A DNA stretch of 64,000 bases from Rubrivivax sp. (lineage in GTDB: Bacteria > Pseudomonadota > Gammaproteobacteria > Burkholderiales > Burkholderiaceae_C), in assembly GCA_030680415.1 (NCBI GenBank), contig JAUXVE010000090.1, positions 1 through 64,000 on the forward strand, given 5' to 3'. Of the stretch, positions 19,081 through 26,744 are shown one piece after another. Positions within the stretch are counted from its first letter, which is position 1. The number at the start of each line of letters is the position of its first letter. The notes below the pieces were generated by a model, which saw nothing but the letters and a program-made list of their open reading frames with translations, was not told where the DNA came from and searched no databases. Made by a program: the position numbers and the translations under genes.

Positions 19081-20534
19081 GTAGCGCAGAACAAGCCCTT
19101 CGCGGCGGTATCAAAGAGGCGGCGGCCGTGCTGGCGCAGGATCAGGCTACGTCGACTCGACCAGAAGCGTTTACCTACGTGCCGCCAACCCACGCAAAGG
19201 CGCTTGACCTAGACGCCACACTGGTTGAAGGCATTCGCGGAGCCGGCAAGTCGTTCTGGTTCTCCTTGCTCGCGTCACCGAGGCACCTTTCGTTCGTTCG
19301 AAGCAGCTTTCCTGAAGCGCGATTGCCGAAGGGCGTGAAGGTCTTACAAGGGTTCGGGATGGGCCTGCCCATCGCGCAAGCTCCAGACGCGGACACGCTG
19401 GCCAGTCTGTTGGACAAAAAGTTCCGCGAGCGTGCAATCTGGCGGGCTGTGGTCGCGCATCTCGTAGGCATTGGTGGCGAGTTCGCCGCCCTAAGGAAGT
19501 GGTCGGATCGAGTGCGCTGGGTTCAAGAGAACCCGGAGGACTTTGCGGGCGCACTCGAAGCAGCAGATCAACGCCTTGGGACAAATGGCGAATCCGTACT
19601 GATCCTCTTCGATGCACTGGACCGCATGGCCGACGACTGGCAGCACATCAACAAGCTCGCCAAAGGCCTGCTGCAGGTGGCTCTGGACATGCGCTCCATG
19701 CGCTTCATCCGGTGCAAGGTTTTTGCTCGCCCAGACTTGCTGCAAGACGCGGAAGTCACGAGCTTCGCGGACTACTCGAAGCTGTTGGCCACCAAGGCGT
19801 CTCTGGTTTGGCAGCGTGCCGACCTATACGCGTTGCTGTACCAGTGCCTAGGCAACGCTTCAGTAAGCCGGAAGCACTTCGCTGCGTGGGCTGCAGAGGG
19901 GAAGGTGAGCACAACATCCGGCGCGACAGCTAACTGGGCCGTGCCGTCATCACTGCGCTACGACGAGGATCGGCAAGAGGCGTTGTTCGAGCGAATCGCC
20001 GGCAAAGCGATGGGCAGCAGCATCAAGCGGGGCAAGCCCTACACGTGGCTCGTCAATCATTTGCAGGACGGTCTGAATCAGGTCAGCCCGCGAAGCTTCT
20101 TGGCAGCGCTGGGCAAGGCTGCAATTGAGACGGCCGACGACTTCGAACTGCCGCTGGACTATCGAGGGATTCAACGCGGGGTTCAAGAGGCTTCCCAGAT
20201 TCGCGTACAAGAAATTACCGAGGACTACCCCTGGGTCAGGCAGGTGATGGAGCCTCTGCGAGGCAATCTGACCGTCCCTTGTGCAGCCAGTGAGATCGAG
20301 TCTATCTGGAAGAAGCAGCAAACCCTTGTTCAGTTGGAGTCACTGCTGCGACAAGGCAACGCGGTCGTGAAGCTGCCTCCGCAGAACCGCGATCAAGGGG
20401 CATCGGGCATCCTGCTGGATCTGGAGGGGTTGGGCATGGTCCAGCGCTTGGATAGCAAACGCATCCAGATGCCGGATGTCTTCCGCGTCGCGTTTGGCTT
20501 CGGTCGCAGAGGTGGCGTTAAACCACTTCAATGA
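19077..20534 (+). CDS. P-loop NTPase of unknown function, partner of the KGGVGR ATPase
   Basis: A 485-residue protein with a clear Walker A (GIRGAGKS, residues 52-59) and Walker B (VLILFDALDR, Asp near residue 179), so it should bind and hydrolyse a nucleotide. The C-terminal third contains a likely winged-helix segment (LLRQGNAVVKLPPQ, LLDLEGLGMVQRLDSKRIQMPDVFRVAFG). No nuclease or transmembrane motif is evident. The ATG overlaps the previous stop and its own stop overlaps the Fic start. The close pairing with the KGGVGR ATPase and HEPN-like gene suggests a three-protein machine; this is inference from gene order. Confidence 0.65.
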   Translation: MSSAEQALRGGIKEAAAVLAQDQATSTRPEAFTYVPPTHAKALDLDATLVEGIRGAGKSFWFSLLASPRHLSFVRSSFPEARLPKGVKVLQGFGMGLPIAQAPDADTLASLLDKKFRERAIWRAVVAHLVGIGGEFAALRKWSDRVRWVQENPEDFAGALEAADQRLGTNGESVLILFDALDRMADDWQHINKLAKGLLQVALDMRSMRFIRCKVFARPDLLQDAEVTSFADYSKLLATKASLVWQRADLYALLYQCLGNASVSRKHFAAWAAEGKVSTTSGATANWAVPSSLRYDEDRQEALFERIAGKAMGSSIKRGKPYTWLVNHLQDGLNQVSPRSFLAALGKAAIETADDFELPLDYRGIQRGVQEASQIRVQEITEDYPWVRQVMEPLRGNLTVPCAASEIESIWKKQQTLVQLESLLRQGNAVVKLPPQNRDQGASGILLDLEGLGMVQRLDSKRIQMPDVFRVAFGFGRRGGVKPLQ

Positions 20535-21622
20535 GGATGTTCGACCGAAACGCCCCCTTCAACGATCTGCCGGCCCTCCCGCCGGTAGCCGAGGTGGAGA
20601 CCGCCGCCGTCCTCAAGAAGGCGATCACGGCCAGCCGCGCGTTGGCGGAGTTGAAGGGCATGGCCGAGCGCATGCCCAACCAGGCCATGCTGATCGACAG
20701 CCTGGTGCTGCAGGAAGCGCGCGCGTCGTCAGAGATCGAAAATATCCTGACGACGAACGACGAGTTGTTCAAGGCGGCCTCGGATGAGGCCTTGCCGGCC
20801 AGCGCCGAAGCCAAGGAAGTGCTGCGCTACCGACAGGCCTTGAACCACGGCTTCCGGCAGATCAAGGAACGGCCGCTGGCCACCGGCCTGTTCATCGAGG
20901 TTGCGCAGCTCATCAAGGAGACAGACTTCAGCGTGCGTCGTACTCCCGGCACGCGCATCGCCAACGCCCGAGGCGAGACGATCTATACGCCGCCCGAAGG
21001 CGAAGCCGTCATCCGCGACAAGCTGCGTGACCTTGAGAATTTCATGCACGCCGACGACGGCCTGGACGTGCTGGTGAAGATGGCGCTGGTGCACTACCAG
21101 TTCGAGGCCATCCACCCCTTCCCTGATGGCAACGGGCGCACCGGGCGCATCCTGAACATCTTGTACCTGGTGGACCGGGGACTGTTGAACCTGCCCGTGC
21201 TCTACCTGTCGCGCTACATCATCGACCACAAGCCGGCCTACTACGAAGGGCTGCGGCGGGTGACCGAAGAAGGCGCCTGGGGCGACTGGGTGCTGTACAT
21301 GCTGGACGCTGTCGAGCAGACCTCGCTGCGCACGCGCCAGCAGATCACCGACATCCTGGCGCTGATGGAAACGGTGCGCGAGCGTGTGCAGCGCGAGGCG
21401 CCGGGCCTTCATGCGACAGGGCGCAGCAAGGACTTGATCGAACAAATCTTCCGGCAGCCCTACTGCAAGATCCAGTTCCTCGAACGCGCGGGCATGGGCA
21501 CACGGCAGACCTGCTCGAAATACCTGCGCGAGCTGGAGCGCCTGGGCGTGCTGCACGGCCAGAAGATCGGCCGCGAGGTGTATTTCATCAACCAGGCGCT
21601 GTTCGATCTGTTGACGCGATGA
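20531..21622 (+). CDS. Fic-family protein (probable AMP-transferase) with N-terminal autoinhibitory motif
   Basis: A 363-residue Fic protein. The catalytic motif HPFPDGNGRTGR is complete at residues 195-206. SSEIEN at residues 66-71 matches the inhibitory [S/T]xxxE[G/N] helix, placing it in the class II, self-inhibited group. A winged-helix-like C-terminus (RQTCSKYLRELERLGVL) completes the usual architecture of Fic_N-Fic-wHTH proteins such as Shewanella SoFic. Such enzymes transfer AMP to hydroxyl side chains of target proteins. No separate FicA antitoxin is needed or seen. The ATG overlaps the stop of the P-loop gene, making it the fourth coupled gene after pglX. Confidence 0.88.
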   Translation: MRMFDRNAPFNDLPALPPVAEVETAAVLKKAITASRALAELKGMAERMPNQAMLIDSLVLQEARASSEIENILTTNDELFKAASDEALPASAEAKEVLRYRQALNHGFRQIKERPLATGLFIEVAQLIKETDFSVRRTPGTRIANARGETIYTPPEGEAVIRDKLRDLENFMHADDGLDVLVKMALVHYQFEAIHPFPDGNGRTGRILNILYLVDRGLLNLPVLYLSRYIIDHKPAYYEGLRRVTEEGAWGDWVLYMLDAVEQTSLRTRQQITDILALMETVRERVQREAPGLHATGRSKDLIEQIFRQPYCKIQFLERAGMGTRQTCSKYLRELERLGVLHGQKIGREVYFINQALFDLLTR

Positions 21623-21696
21623 ACGCATCCATCAGCCTTTGGCCTCTATATGTTAAAACTGAATGCCACTTTTTAACACGTTCTGGCGACATGTTC

Positions 21697-21717
21697 GTTT
21701 GGACGACATGTCCGCCC
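21697..21717 (+). repeat. left copy of 21-nt direct repeat flanking the toxin-antitoxin pair
   Basis: Matches 22909-22929 at 19 of 21 positions, with ACATGTCCGCCC identical in both. One copy lies upstream of the toxin gene and the other directly before pglY. It could be a shared operator (its core ACATGT is palindromic) or a scar from insertion of the toxin-antitoxin cassette. Confidence 0.55.
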
Positions 21718-21773
21718 GGCTCGGTGGCCCGAAAAGCATCCCCTGTTCGAGTGAACCCTTTCATAGTGCCTGA

Positions 21774-21790
21774 TTTATCACGGTGATAAA
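21774..21790 (+). promoter_or_regulatory. perfect palindrome over the toxin start codon, candidate MqsA operator
   Basis: TTTATCACGGTGATAAA: 8-bp arms around one base. It covers the GTG start at 21783. Antitoxins of this class bind palindromes at their own promoter, so this is a plausible autoregulatory site that could also affect translation. Confidence 0.5.
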
Positions 21791-22226
21791 CTTATCTCTC
21801 AATCTATGGCGCGTCGATCCGTCAACGCTGCCTGCCTTCGATCCAGCTGGTAAGCAAGGCAGGCCGATTCGAGGCGGCCCTCTGGTGGACCGTATCAAGC
21901 TGCAAGCCTTGTTGCGCGCGGCTAAGGTGGACCTGGACAACCTGGTCGTTGGAACCGACAACTGTGATCGGGATTTGAGAAACAACCGATGGACCAACGA
22001 ACACGTTTTGCTGATGCTCAACTGCCTGCTGGCAGTCGACTATCGCAAGTCCGAGTGGTGCCAGGTGCGGGGCGGCCAGAACCTACCCAGCGATGTGTAC
22101 GTGTTGCCCTTCGACAATGTGCGGCAGCGGCGCCGCCCAGGCGGTCTGGAGGTCTATCTGAAGTTTTCCCTGCGGACAGACGGCATGCTGACCATCGTGC
22201 TGGTCTCCTGCCATTCGTCTCGCTGA
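21783..22226 (+). CDS. probable MqsR-like mRNA interferase toxin
   Basis: A 147-residue basic protein encoded directly upstream of an MqsA-like antitoxin, the toxin-first order of E. coli mqsRA. The region LLMLNCLLAVDYRKSEW...DVYVLPFDN...LEVYLKFSLRTDGMLTIVLVSC resembles the MqsR core (DVYRP...GQVYLKITV...LIVSFK), with an N-terminal extension of about 50 residues. MqsR cleaves mRNA, preferentially at GC[U/A]. A stop codon at 21771 restricts the start, leaving GTG 21783 inside the palindrome. Similarity is by eye and modest, so the family name is tentative; a toxin role is supported mainly by its partner. Confidence 0.55.
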   Translation: MINLSLNLWRVDPSTLPAFDPAGKQGRPIRGGPLVDRIKLQALLRAAKVDLDNLVVGTDNCDRDLRNNRWTNEHVLLMLNCLLAVDYRKSEWCQVRGGQNLPSDVYVLPFDNVRQRRRPGGLEVYLKFSLRTDGMLTIVLVSCHSSR

Positions 22227-22272
22227 CAAATGTTGCGCCGACAACGGCGCTGGAAATAGAGGTCAACCTGCC

Positions 22273-22881
22273 ATGACAACAATTGCCACCACACACCTCG
22301 ATGCCCTACCGCTGTGCCCGGTCTGCCGCCGTGGCCGACTGCACCCGACCACACGCACGGAGCAGTTCAACCCGCGAGGCAAGAAGGTGGAGGTCGAGTT
22401 GCTGACCTCGCGTTGCGATGCCTGCGCAGAAAACACCACCCGCGCTGCCCAGCAAGATGAAAACCTGGTGCGCCTGGCTGCGCGCAAGCACCACTATGGC
22501 CCGCTGCTGCTGGGCGAAGACATCCTGGACCTGCGCAAGCGCTATGGCCTGAAGCAGCAAGCCGCCGCGAAGATCTTTGGCAAAGGCAAGATCGCGTTCT
22601 CGCGTTACGAGAACGAGGCCAGCTACCCGGACGACAGCACGACGTTGCTGCTGCGCCTGGCCATTGACAAGCCCGATGTCATCAAAGCGCTGGCCGACTG
22701 GGCCGGGGTCGAATTGCCGTTGTGGGCAGAGCGCTGCGAGGACGATCAACGGCTGAGGGCCCGCCAGCCGACAAAGACGGGCGCGACGCAAGTTCGGAAC
22801 CTGAAGCCTTCGACCACAAGTGCACCGCGCAAGGCACCGGCCGTTGGCAAGTCGAAGGCAGCGCCTTCCGTCCGAGTTTGA
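22273..22881 (+). CDS. MqsA-like antitoxin: zinc ribbon plus XRE DNA-binding domain
   Basis: A 202-residue protein. The N-terminal zinc ribbon has two CxxC pairs (C15/C18 in CPVC, C48/C51 in CDAC), followed by a helical XRE-type domain (LRKRYGLKQQAAAKIFG...FSRYENEASYPDDSTTLLLRLA), the same two-part layout as MqsA, which neutralises MqsR and represses the operon. It is longer than E. coli MqsA (131 residues) because of a charged, disordered C-terminal tail from about residue 155. AGAGGT precedes the ATG, and the gap to the toxin gene is 46 bp. Confidence 0.8.
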   Translation: MTTIATTHLDALPLCPVCRRGRLHPTTRTEQFNPRGKKVEVELLTSRCDACAENTTRAAQQDENLVRLAARKHHYGPLLLGEDILDLRKRYGLKQQAAAKIFGKGKIAFSRYENEASYPDDSTTLLLRLAIDKPDVIKALADWAGVELPLWAERCEDDQRLRARQPTKTGATQVRNLKPSTTSAPRKAPAVGKSKAAPSVRV

Positions 22882-22908
22882 TGGGCCAGACGCAGACCAA
22901 ATCTGATT

Positions 22909-22929
22909 GTTTGAACAACATGTCCGCCC
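22909..22929 (+). repeat. right copy of 21-nt direct repeat flanking the toxin-antitoxin pair
   Basis: The second copy of the 21697-21717 sequence (two mismatches), ending 31 bp before the pglY start codon, where an operator for a secondary pglY promoter could lie. Confidence 0.55.
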
Positions 22930-22960
22930 CAAGAGCCGGACTGAAGGGAAGGATCCGACC

Positions 22961-25900
22961 GTGCCACTGCTGAGAGACCTGATCCACATCCCGGAGCGGG
23001 TGCACCAAGGCGACTTCGTGCTCAAGCTGTCGGAAGGCGTCACCCACGCCGACCAGACTCTGCGCGACTACGTCGTCACGCCGCAGCTCGTGGATGCCTT
23101 CAGCAATGCGCTGGGCTTCATCCAGCAGGCGGTGCAGACGGGTGGCAGCAAGGCGGCCTACCTGCACGGCAGTTTCGGCTCAGGCAAGAGCCACTTCATG
23201 GCCGTGCTGAACCTGCTGCTGGCCGGCAACACGCAGGCGCGCGCGACGCCCGAGCTGGCCGACGTGGTGGCGCGTAACGGGTGGACGACCGGCCGCAAGT
23301 TCCTGCTGGTGCCGTACCACATGGTCGGCGCGCGCGACATGGAAAGCGCGGTGCTGGGCCAATACGCCGAGTTCGTGCGCAAGAAGCACCCCGAGGCGCC
23401 GGTGCCGGGCTTCTACCTCGCCGAAGGCATGTTCAAAGACGCCCGCGAGCTTCGGCTGCAAATGGGGGACGAGTCGTTCTTCGCCAAACTGAACACGGGC
23501 GCAAAACGCGATGGCGGTGGTGGCAGCGGAGGAAGCAGCGGCTGGGGCTCTTTCGACAGCGGCTGGGACGCCACGAGCTTCGAAGCGGCCATGCTCGAAG
23601 CGCCCAACGGCGAAGAGCGCTCGCGCCTGGTGGGCGACCTGATCAGCCAGTTCTTCTCGGCCTACCGCACGCTGGCAGGCAGCGGCGAGTCCTACGTGTC
23701 GCTCGACGACGGCCTGAGCATCATGAGCCGGCATGCGCGCGACCTCGGCTATGACGCGGTCATCCTGTTCCTCGATGAACTGGTGCTGTGGCTGGCCAGC
23801 CATGCGGCCGATGTCAATTTCGTCAGCCGCGAAGGCACCAAGCTGGTCAAGCTGGTGGAGGCCACCAACGCCGACCGGCCGATTCCGCTGGTCAGCTTCG
23901 TCGCGCGGCAGCGCGACCTGCGCGACCTGGTGGGTGAGAACCTGGCCGGTGTGGTGCAGGTGCAGTTCAGCGATGTGCTCAAGCATTGGGAAGCGCGCTT
24001 CCACCGCATCACGCTGGAAGACCGCAACCTGCCCGCCATCGCCGAGAAGCGTGTGCTGCGGCCGGTGGACGAGGCTGCGCGCCAGACGATGCAGGCCGCG
24101 TTCGACGATATCTTGAAGATGCGCAAGGACGTGCTCGACACCTTGCTCACGACGACGGCCGACCGGGACATGTTCCGGAAGGTCTATCCCTTCAGCCCGG
24201 CGCTGGTGCAGACGCTGATTGCCGTGTCGGCCGCGCTGCAGCGCGAGCGCACCGCGCTCAAGCTGATGCTGCAGTTGCTGGTGGACCGGCGTGCCGACCT
24301 GGAGCTGGGCCAGTTGATCCCGGTGGGCGACCTGTACGACGCGATCGCTGAAGGCGATGAGCCCTTCTCCGAGGGCATGCGCCTTCACTTCGAGAATGCG
24401 AAGCGCCTGTACACGCAGCGGCTGCTGCCGATGCTGGAACGCCAGCATGGGGTGACGTGGGAGGCGATCAAGCTGGGTCAGGCGGACGCCACCGCCACCA
24501 AGAATCTGCGCAACGATGCACGGCTGTTGAAGACCTTGCTGCTAGGTGCGTTGGTGCCCGAGGTCGAGTCGCTCAAGGGGCTGACCGCGCAGCGGTTGGC
24601 CGCCCTCAACCACGGCACCTTCCGTTCACCGATCCCCGGCCGCGAAGCACAAGACGTGCTGCGCAAGTGCCGCGACTGGGCGAGCGAGATCGGCGAGATC
24701 AAGATCACCGAGGATCAGAACCCTGTTGTCTCGATCCAGGTGACGGGCGTCGACATCGAACCCATCCTGCGTGCGGCCGAGGCCAACGACAACGCCGGCA
24801 ACCGCCGCAAACGGATTCGCGAAGCCCTGTTCGGCGAGCTGAACATTCCCGACAGCGGCGGCCTGTTCACCACGTACGAATTCAGCTGGCGCGGCACCAA
24901 GCGCGAAGTCGAGCTGTTGTACGAAAACGTGCGGGAGATGACCGACGACCGGCTGCGCGGGCGCAGCGGTGCGTGGACCGTGGTGCTGGACTTCCCGTTC
25001 GACGATGCGAACTTCGGCCCAGCCGACGACCTGGCACACCTGGCCGCGTACCGGGGCGGCGACACGCGCACGCTAGTGTGGCTGCCTTCGTTCCTGAGCG
25101 ACAAGGCCTTGGCGGACCTGGGGCGCCTTGTGGTGCTGGACTACATCCTCCAGGGCGACCGCTTCGACAACTATGCAGGGCACCTGTCGTTCGTGGACCG
25201 CGTGCAGGCCAAGGCGCTGGCCAAGAACCAGTTGGACCAACTGCGCATCAGGCTGCGTTCGCAGCTTGAAGTGGCTTATGGCATCAGCACCGAGCCGCGC
25301 GATGCGGTGACCAGCCCGCTGTCGGCTGACCAGCAGTTCAAGTCGCTGGACCCGACGTTGTCACCACGGCCACCGGTGGGGGCCGACTTCCGTGCCGCGT
25401 TCGAGAGCCTGCTCGGCCAGCTCTTCGCGCACCAGTACCCCGCGCACCCCGAGTTCGACACCGAGATCAAGGCCAGTGTCATCAAGAAGGTGTGGCCCGA
25501 GGTGCAAAAGGCCATCGAGGCGCCAGGGCAACGTGGCCTGGTGCAAGACGCATCCACGCGTAAGCTGGTGCGGTCTGTGGTGAACCCCTGCAAGCTCGGG
25601 CAGATGGGCGAGACCCATCTGCTGATCGAGCCGCACTGGCAGGCGCGCTTTGCGCAGAGCCACGCGCGCGACGGCGGCGGCCCGATCACGGTGGCCAAGC
25701 TGAGGCTGTGGATCGACACGCCAGCCCCGATGGGGCTGCCGCTGGAACTGCAGAACCTGATCATCCTGACGTTTGCGGCGACGACGAACCGCCGCTTCGT
25801 GATGCGCGGCGGGCCGTTCGAGCCCAGCATCGACAGCCTGCCTGACGAACTGGAATTGCGCGAGCAGTCGCTGCCGGATGCTGGCCACTGGCAGACCGCA

Positions 25901-26671
25901 GTGCAACGGGCGTCGGGGCTGTTTGGCCTGACACCGGCACAGGTGCTCAACGCGGCCAACGTCGGACGTTTGGTGGACGACGTACGGCAGGCCGCCACTC
26001 AGAAGCGTGACGCCACCGCGCGGCTGGTATCCCAAGTGCGAGATCGATCGACACGCTATGCGCCCGGCGTGGTCGGTGCGCGGCAGCAGACGGCGGAGTC
26101 TGCTCAGGCATTGCTCGCCTCGCTGGTGCAGGCGGCCGAAGGCGACATGGTCGCCACGCTGGCATCGGCCACCTTGCAGACTTCCGATGCCGCCGTTGGC
26201 CGCACGTTCGGCCAGGCACTGGCCTGCGCCGATGCATTGGCGAACACCCGTTGGGAGATGTTCGACGCGATGCGCGACTTGCAGGACCACCGGCGGGACG
26301 CAGCCGCGTCCGTGCTGAGCCGCTTGAGCGAAGTGCTGACGAGCGATGAGCACGTGATGCCGCTGAAGTCGCGCCTGGAGGAGCTGGAACGTGATGCGAT
26401 GCGGCTGCTGACGGCTGCAGCGCCACCACATGCGTCCGCATCTGCACCCACACCGGCCGGTATGCCACCGGCTACTGCCCCCGCACCGCTGCCCTTCCCG
26501 CCGGCACCGGCGGCGATGGGGCCCGAGATCGTGGAAGAGAAGCAGCAGCTTCACCTGAGCGGCGAGGCGGCGGCTGCGGCCTTGGATGACCTGAAGGCCC
26601 GAATGGCACGCGACCGTGACCTTGAGCTGACGCTGAGCTGGCGCTTGCAGCGCAAGGGCACGCGGCTATGA
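22961..26671 (+). CDS. pglY: PglY BREX-2 ATPase
   Basis: A 1236-residue P-loop ATPase (DUF6079/BrxC-like). The Walker A GSFGSGKSHF is at residues 70-79 and Walker B AVILFLDELVLW near residue 272. A glycine-rich loop (GGGGSGGSSGWGSF) lies near residue 190, and a Pro/Ala linker near 1160 separates the C-terminal tail. PglY is the large ATPase of type 2 BREX. The frame is open to 22907, but the GTG at 22961 has GGGAAGGA seven bases upstream and gives the family N-terminus VPLLRDLIHIPERVHQGDFVL. It follows the toxin-antitoxin genes after 79 bp. Confidence 0.92.
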   Translation: MPLLRDLIHIPERVHQGDFVLKLSEGVTHADQTLRDYVVTPQLVDAFSNALGFIQQAVQTGGSKAAYLHGSFGSGKSHFMAVLNLLLAGNTQARATPELADVVARNGWTTGRKFLLVPYHMVGARDMESAVLGQYAEFVRKKHPEAPVPGFYLAEGMFKDARELRLQMGDESFFAKLNTGAKRDGGGGSGGSSGWGSFDSGWDATSFEAAMLEAPNGEERSRLVGDLISQFFSAYRTLAGSGESYVSLDDGLSIMSRHARDLGYDAVILFLDELVLWLASHAADVNFVSREGTKLVKLVEATNADRPIPLVSFVARQRDLRDLVGENLAGVVQVQFSDVLKHWEARFHRITLEDRNLPAIAEKRVLRPVDEAARQTMQAAFDDILKMRKDVLDTLLTTTADRDMFRKVYPFSPALVQTLIAVSAALQRERTALKLMLQLLVDRRADLELGQLIPVGDLYDAIAEGDEPFSEGMRLHFENAKRLYTQRLLPMLERQHGVTWEAIKLGQADATATKNLRNDARLLKTLLLGALVPEVESLKGLTAQRLAALNHGTFRSPIPGREAQDVLRKCRDWASEIGEIKITEDQNPVVSIQVTGVDIEPILRAAEANDNAGNRRKRIREALFGELNIPDSGGLFTTYEFSWRGTKREVELLYENVREMTDDRLRGRSGAWTVVLDFPFDDANFGPADDLAHLAAYRGGDTRTLVWLPSFLSDKALADLGRLVVLDYILQGDRFDNYAGHLSFVDRVQAKALAKNQLDQLRIRLRSQLEVAYGISTEPRDAVTSPLSADQQFKSLDPTLSPRPPVGADFRAAFESLLGQLFAHQYPAHPEFDTEIKASVIKKVWPEVQKAIEAPGQRGLVQDASTRKLVRSVVNPCKLGQMGETHLLIEPHWQARFAQSHARDGGGPITVAKLRLWIDTPAPMGLPLELQNLIILTFAATTNRRFVMRGGPFEPSIDSLPDELELREQSLPDAGHWQTAVQRASGLFGLTPAQVLNAANVGRLVDDVRQAATQKRDATARLVSQVRDRSTRYAPGVVGARQQTAESAQALLASLVQAAEGDMVATLASATLQTSDAAVGRTFGQALACADALANTRWEMFDAMRDLQDHRRDAAASVLSRLSEVLTSDEHVMPLKSRLEELERDAMRLLTAAAPPHASASAPTPAGMPPATAPAPLPFPPAPAAMGPEIVEEKQQLHLSGEAAAAALDDLKARMARDRDLELTLSWRLQRKGTRL

Positions 26672-26682
26672 GCGCGCCGGGC

Positions 26683-26742
26683 CGCTCCCAAGCGCGAATG
26701 CTCCCCCACGGGGGGACGACGCCGCAGGCGTCTAGGGGGCTC
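26683..26742 (+). repeat. Burkholderiales-type intergenic repeat between pglY and pglZ
   Basis: GGGCCGCTCCCAAGCGCG, then a CTCCCCCACGGGGGG hairpin and an ACGCCGCAGGCGTCT stem. It resembles the intergenic elements at 46390-46465 and 61590-61670 in the host chromosome. Its presence inside the island suggests the BREX operon has resided in related hosts. Confidence 0.5.
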
Positions 26743-26744
26743 AC

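Noticed and set aside
22273-22881. Zinc-ribbon HTH protein as a BREX core regulator
   Set aside because: Its two CxxC pairs plus XRE layout and the toxin-first gene order fit MqsA better; the XRE gene at 8948 is better placed as operon regulator.
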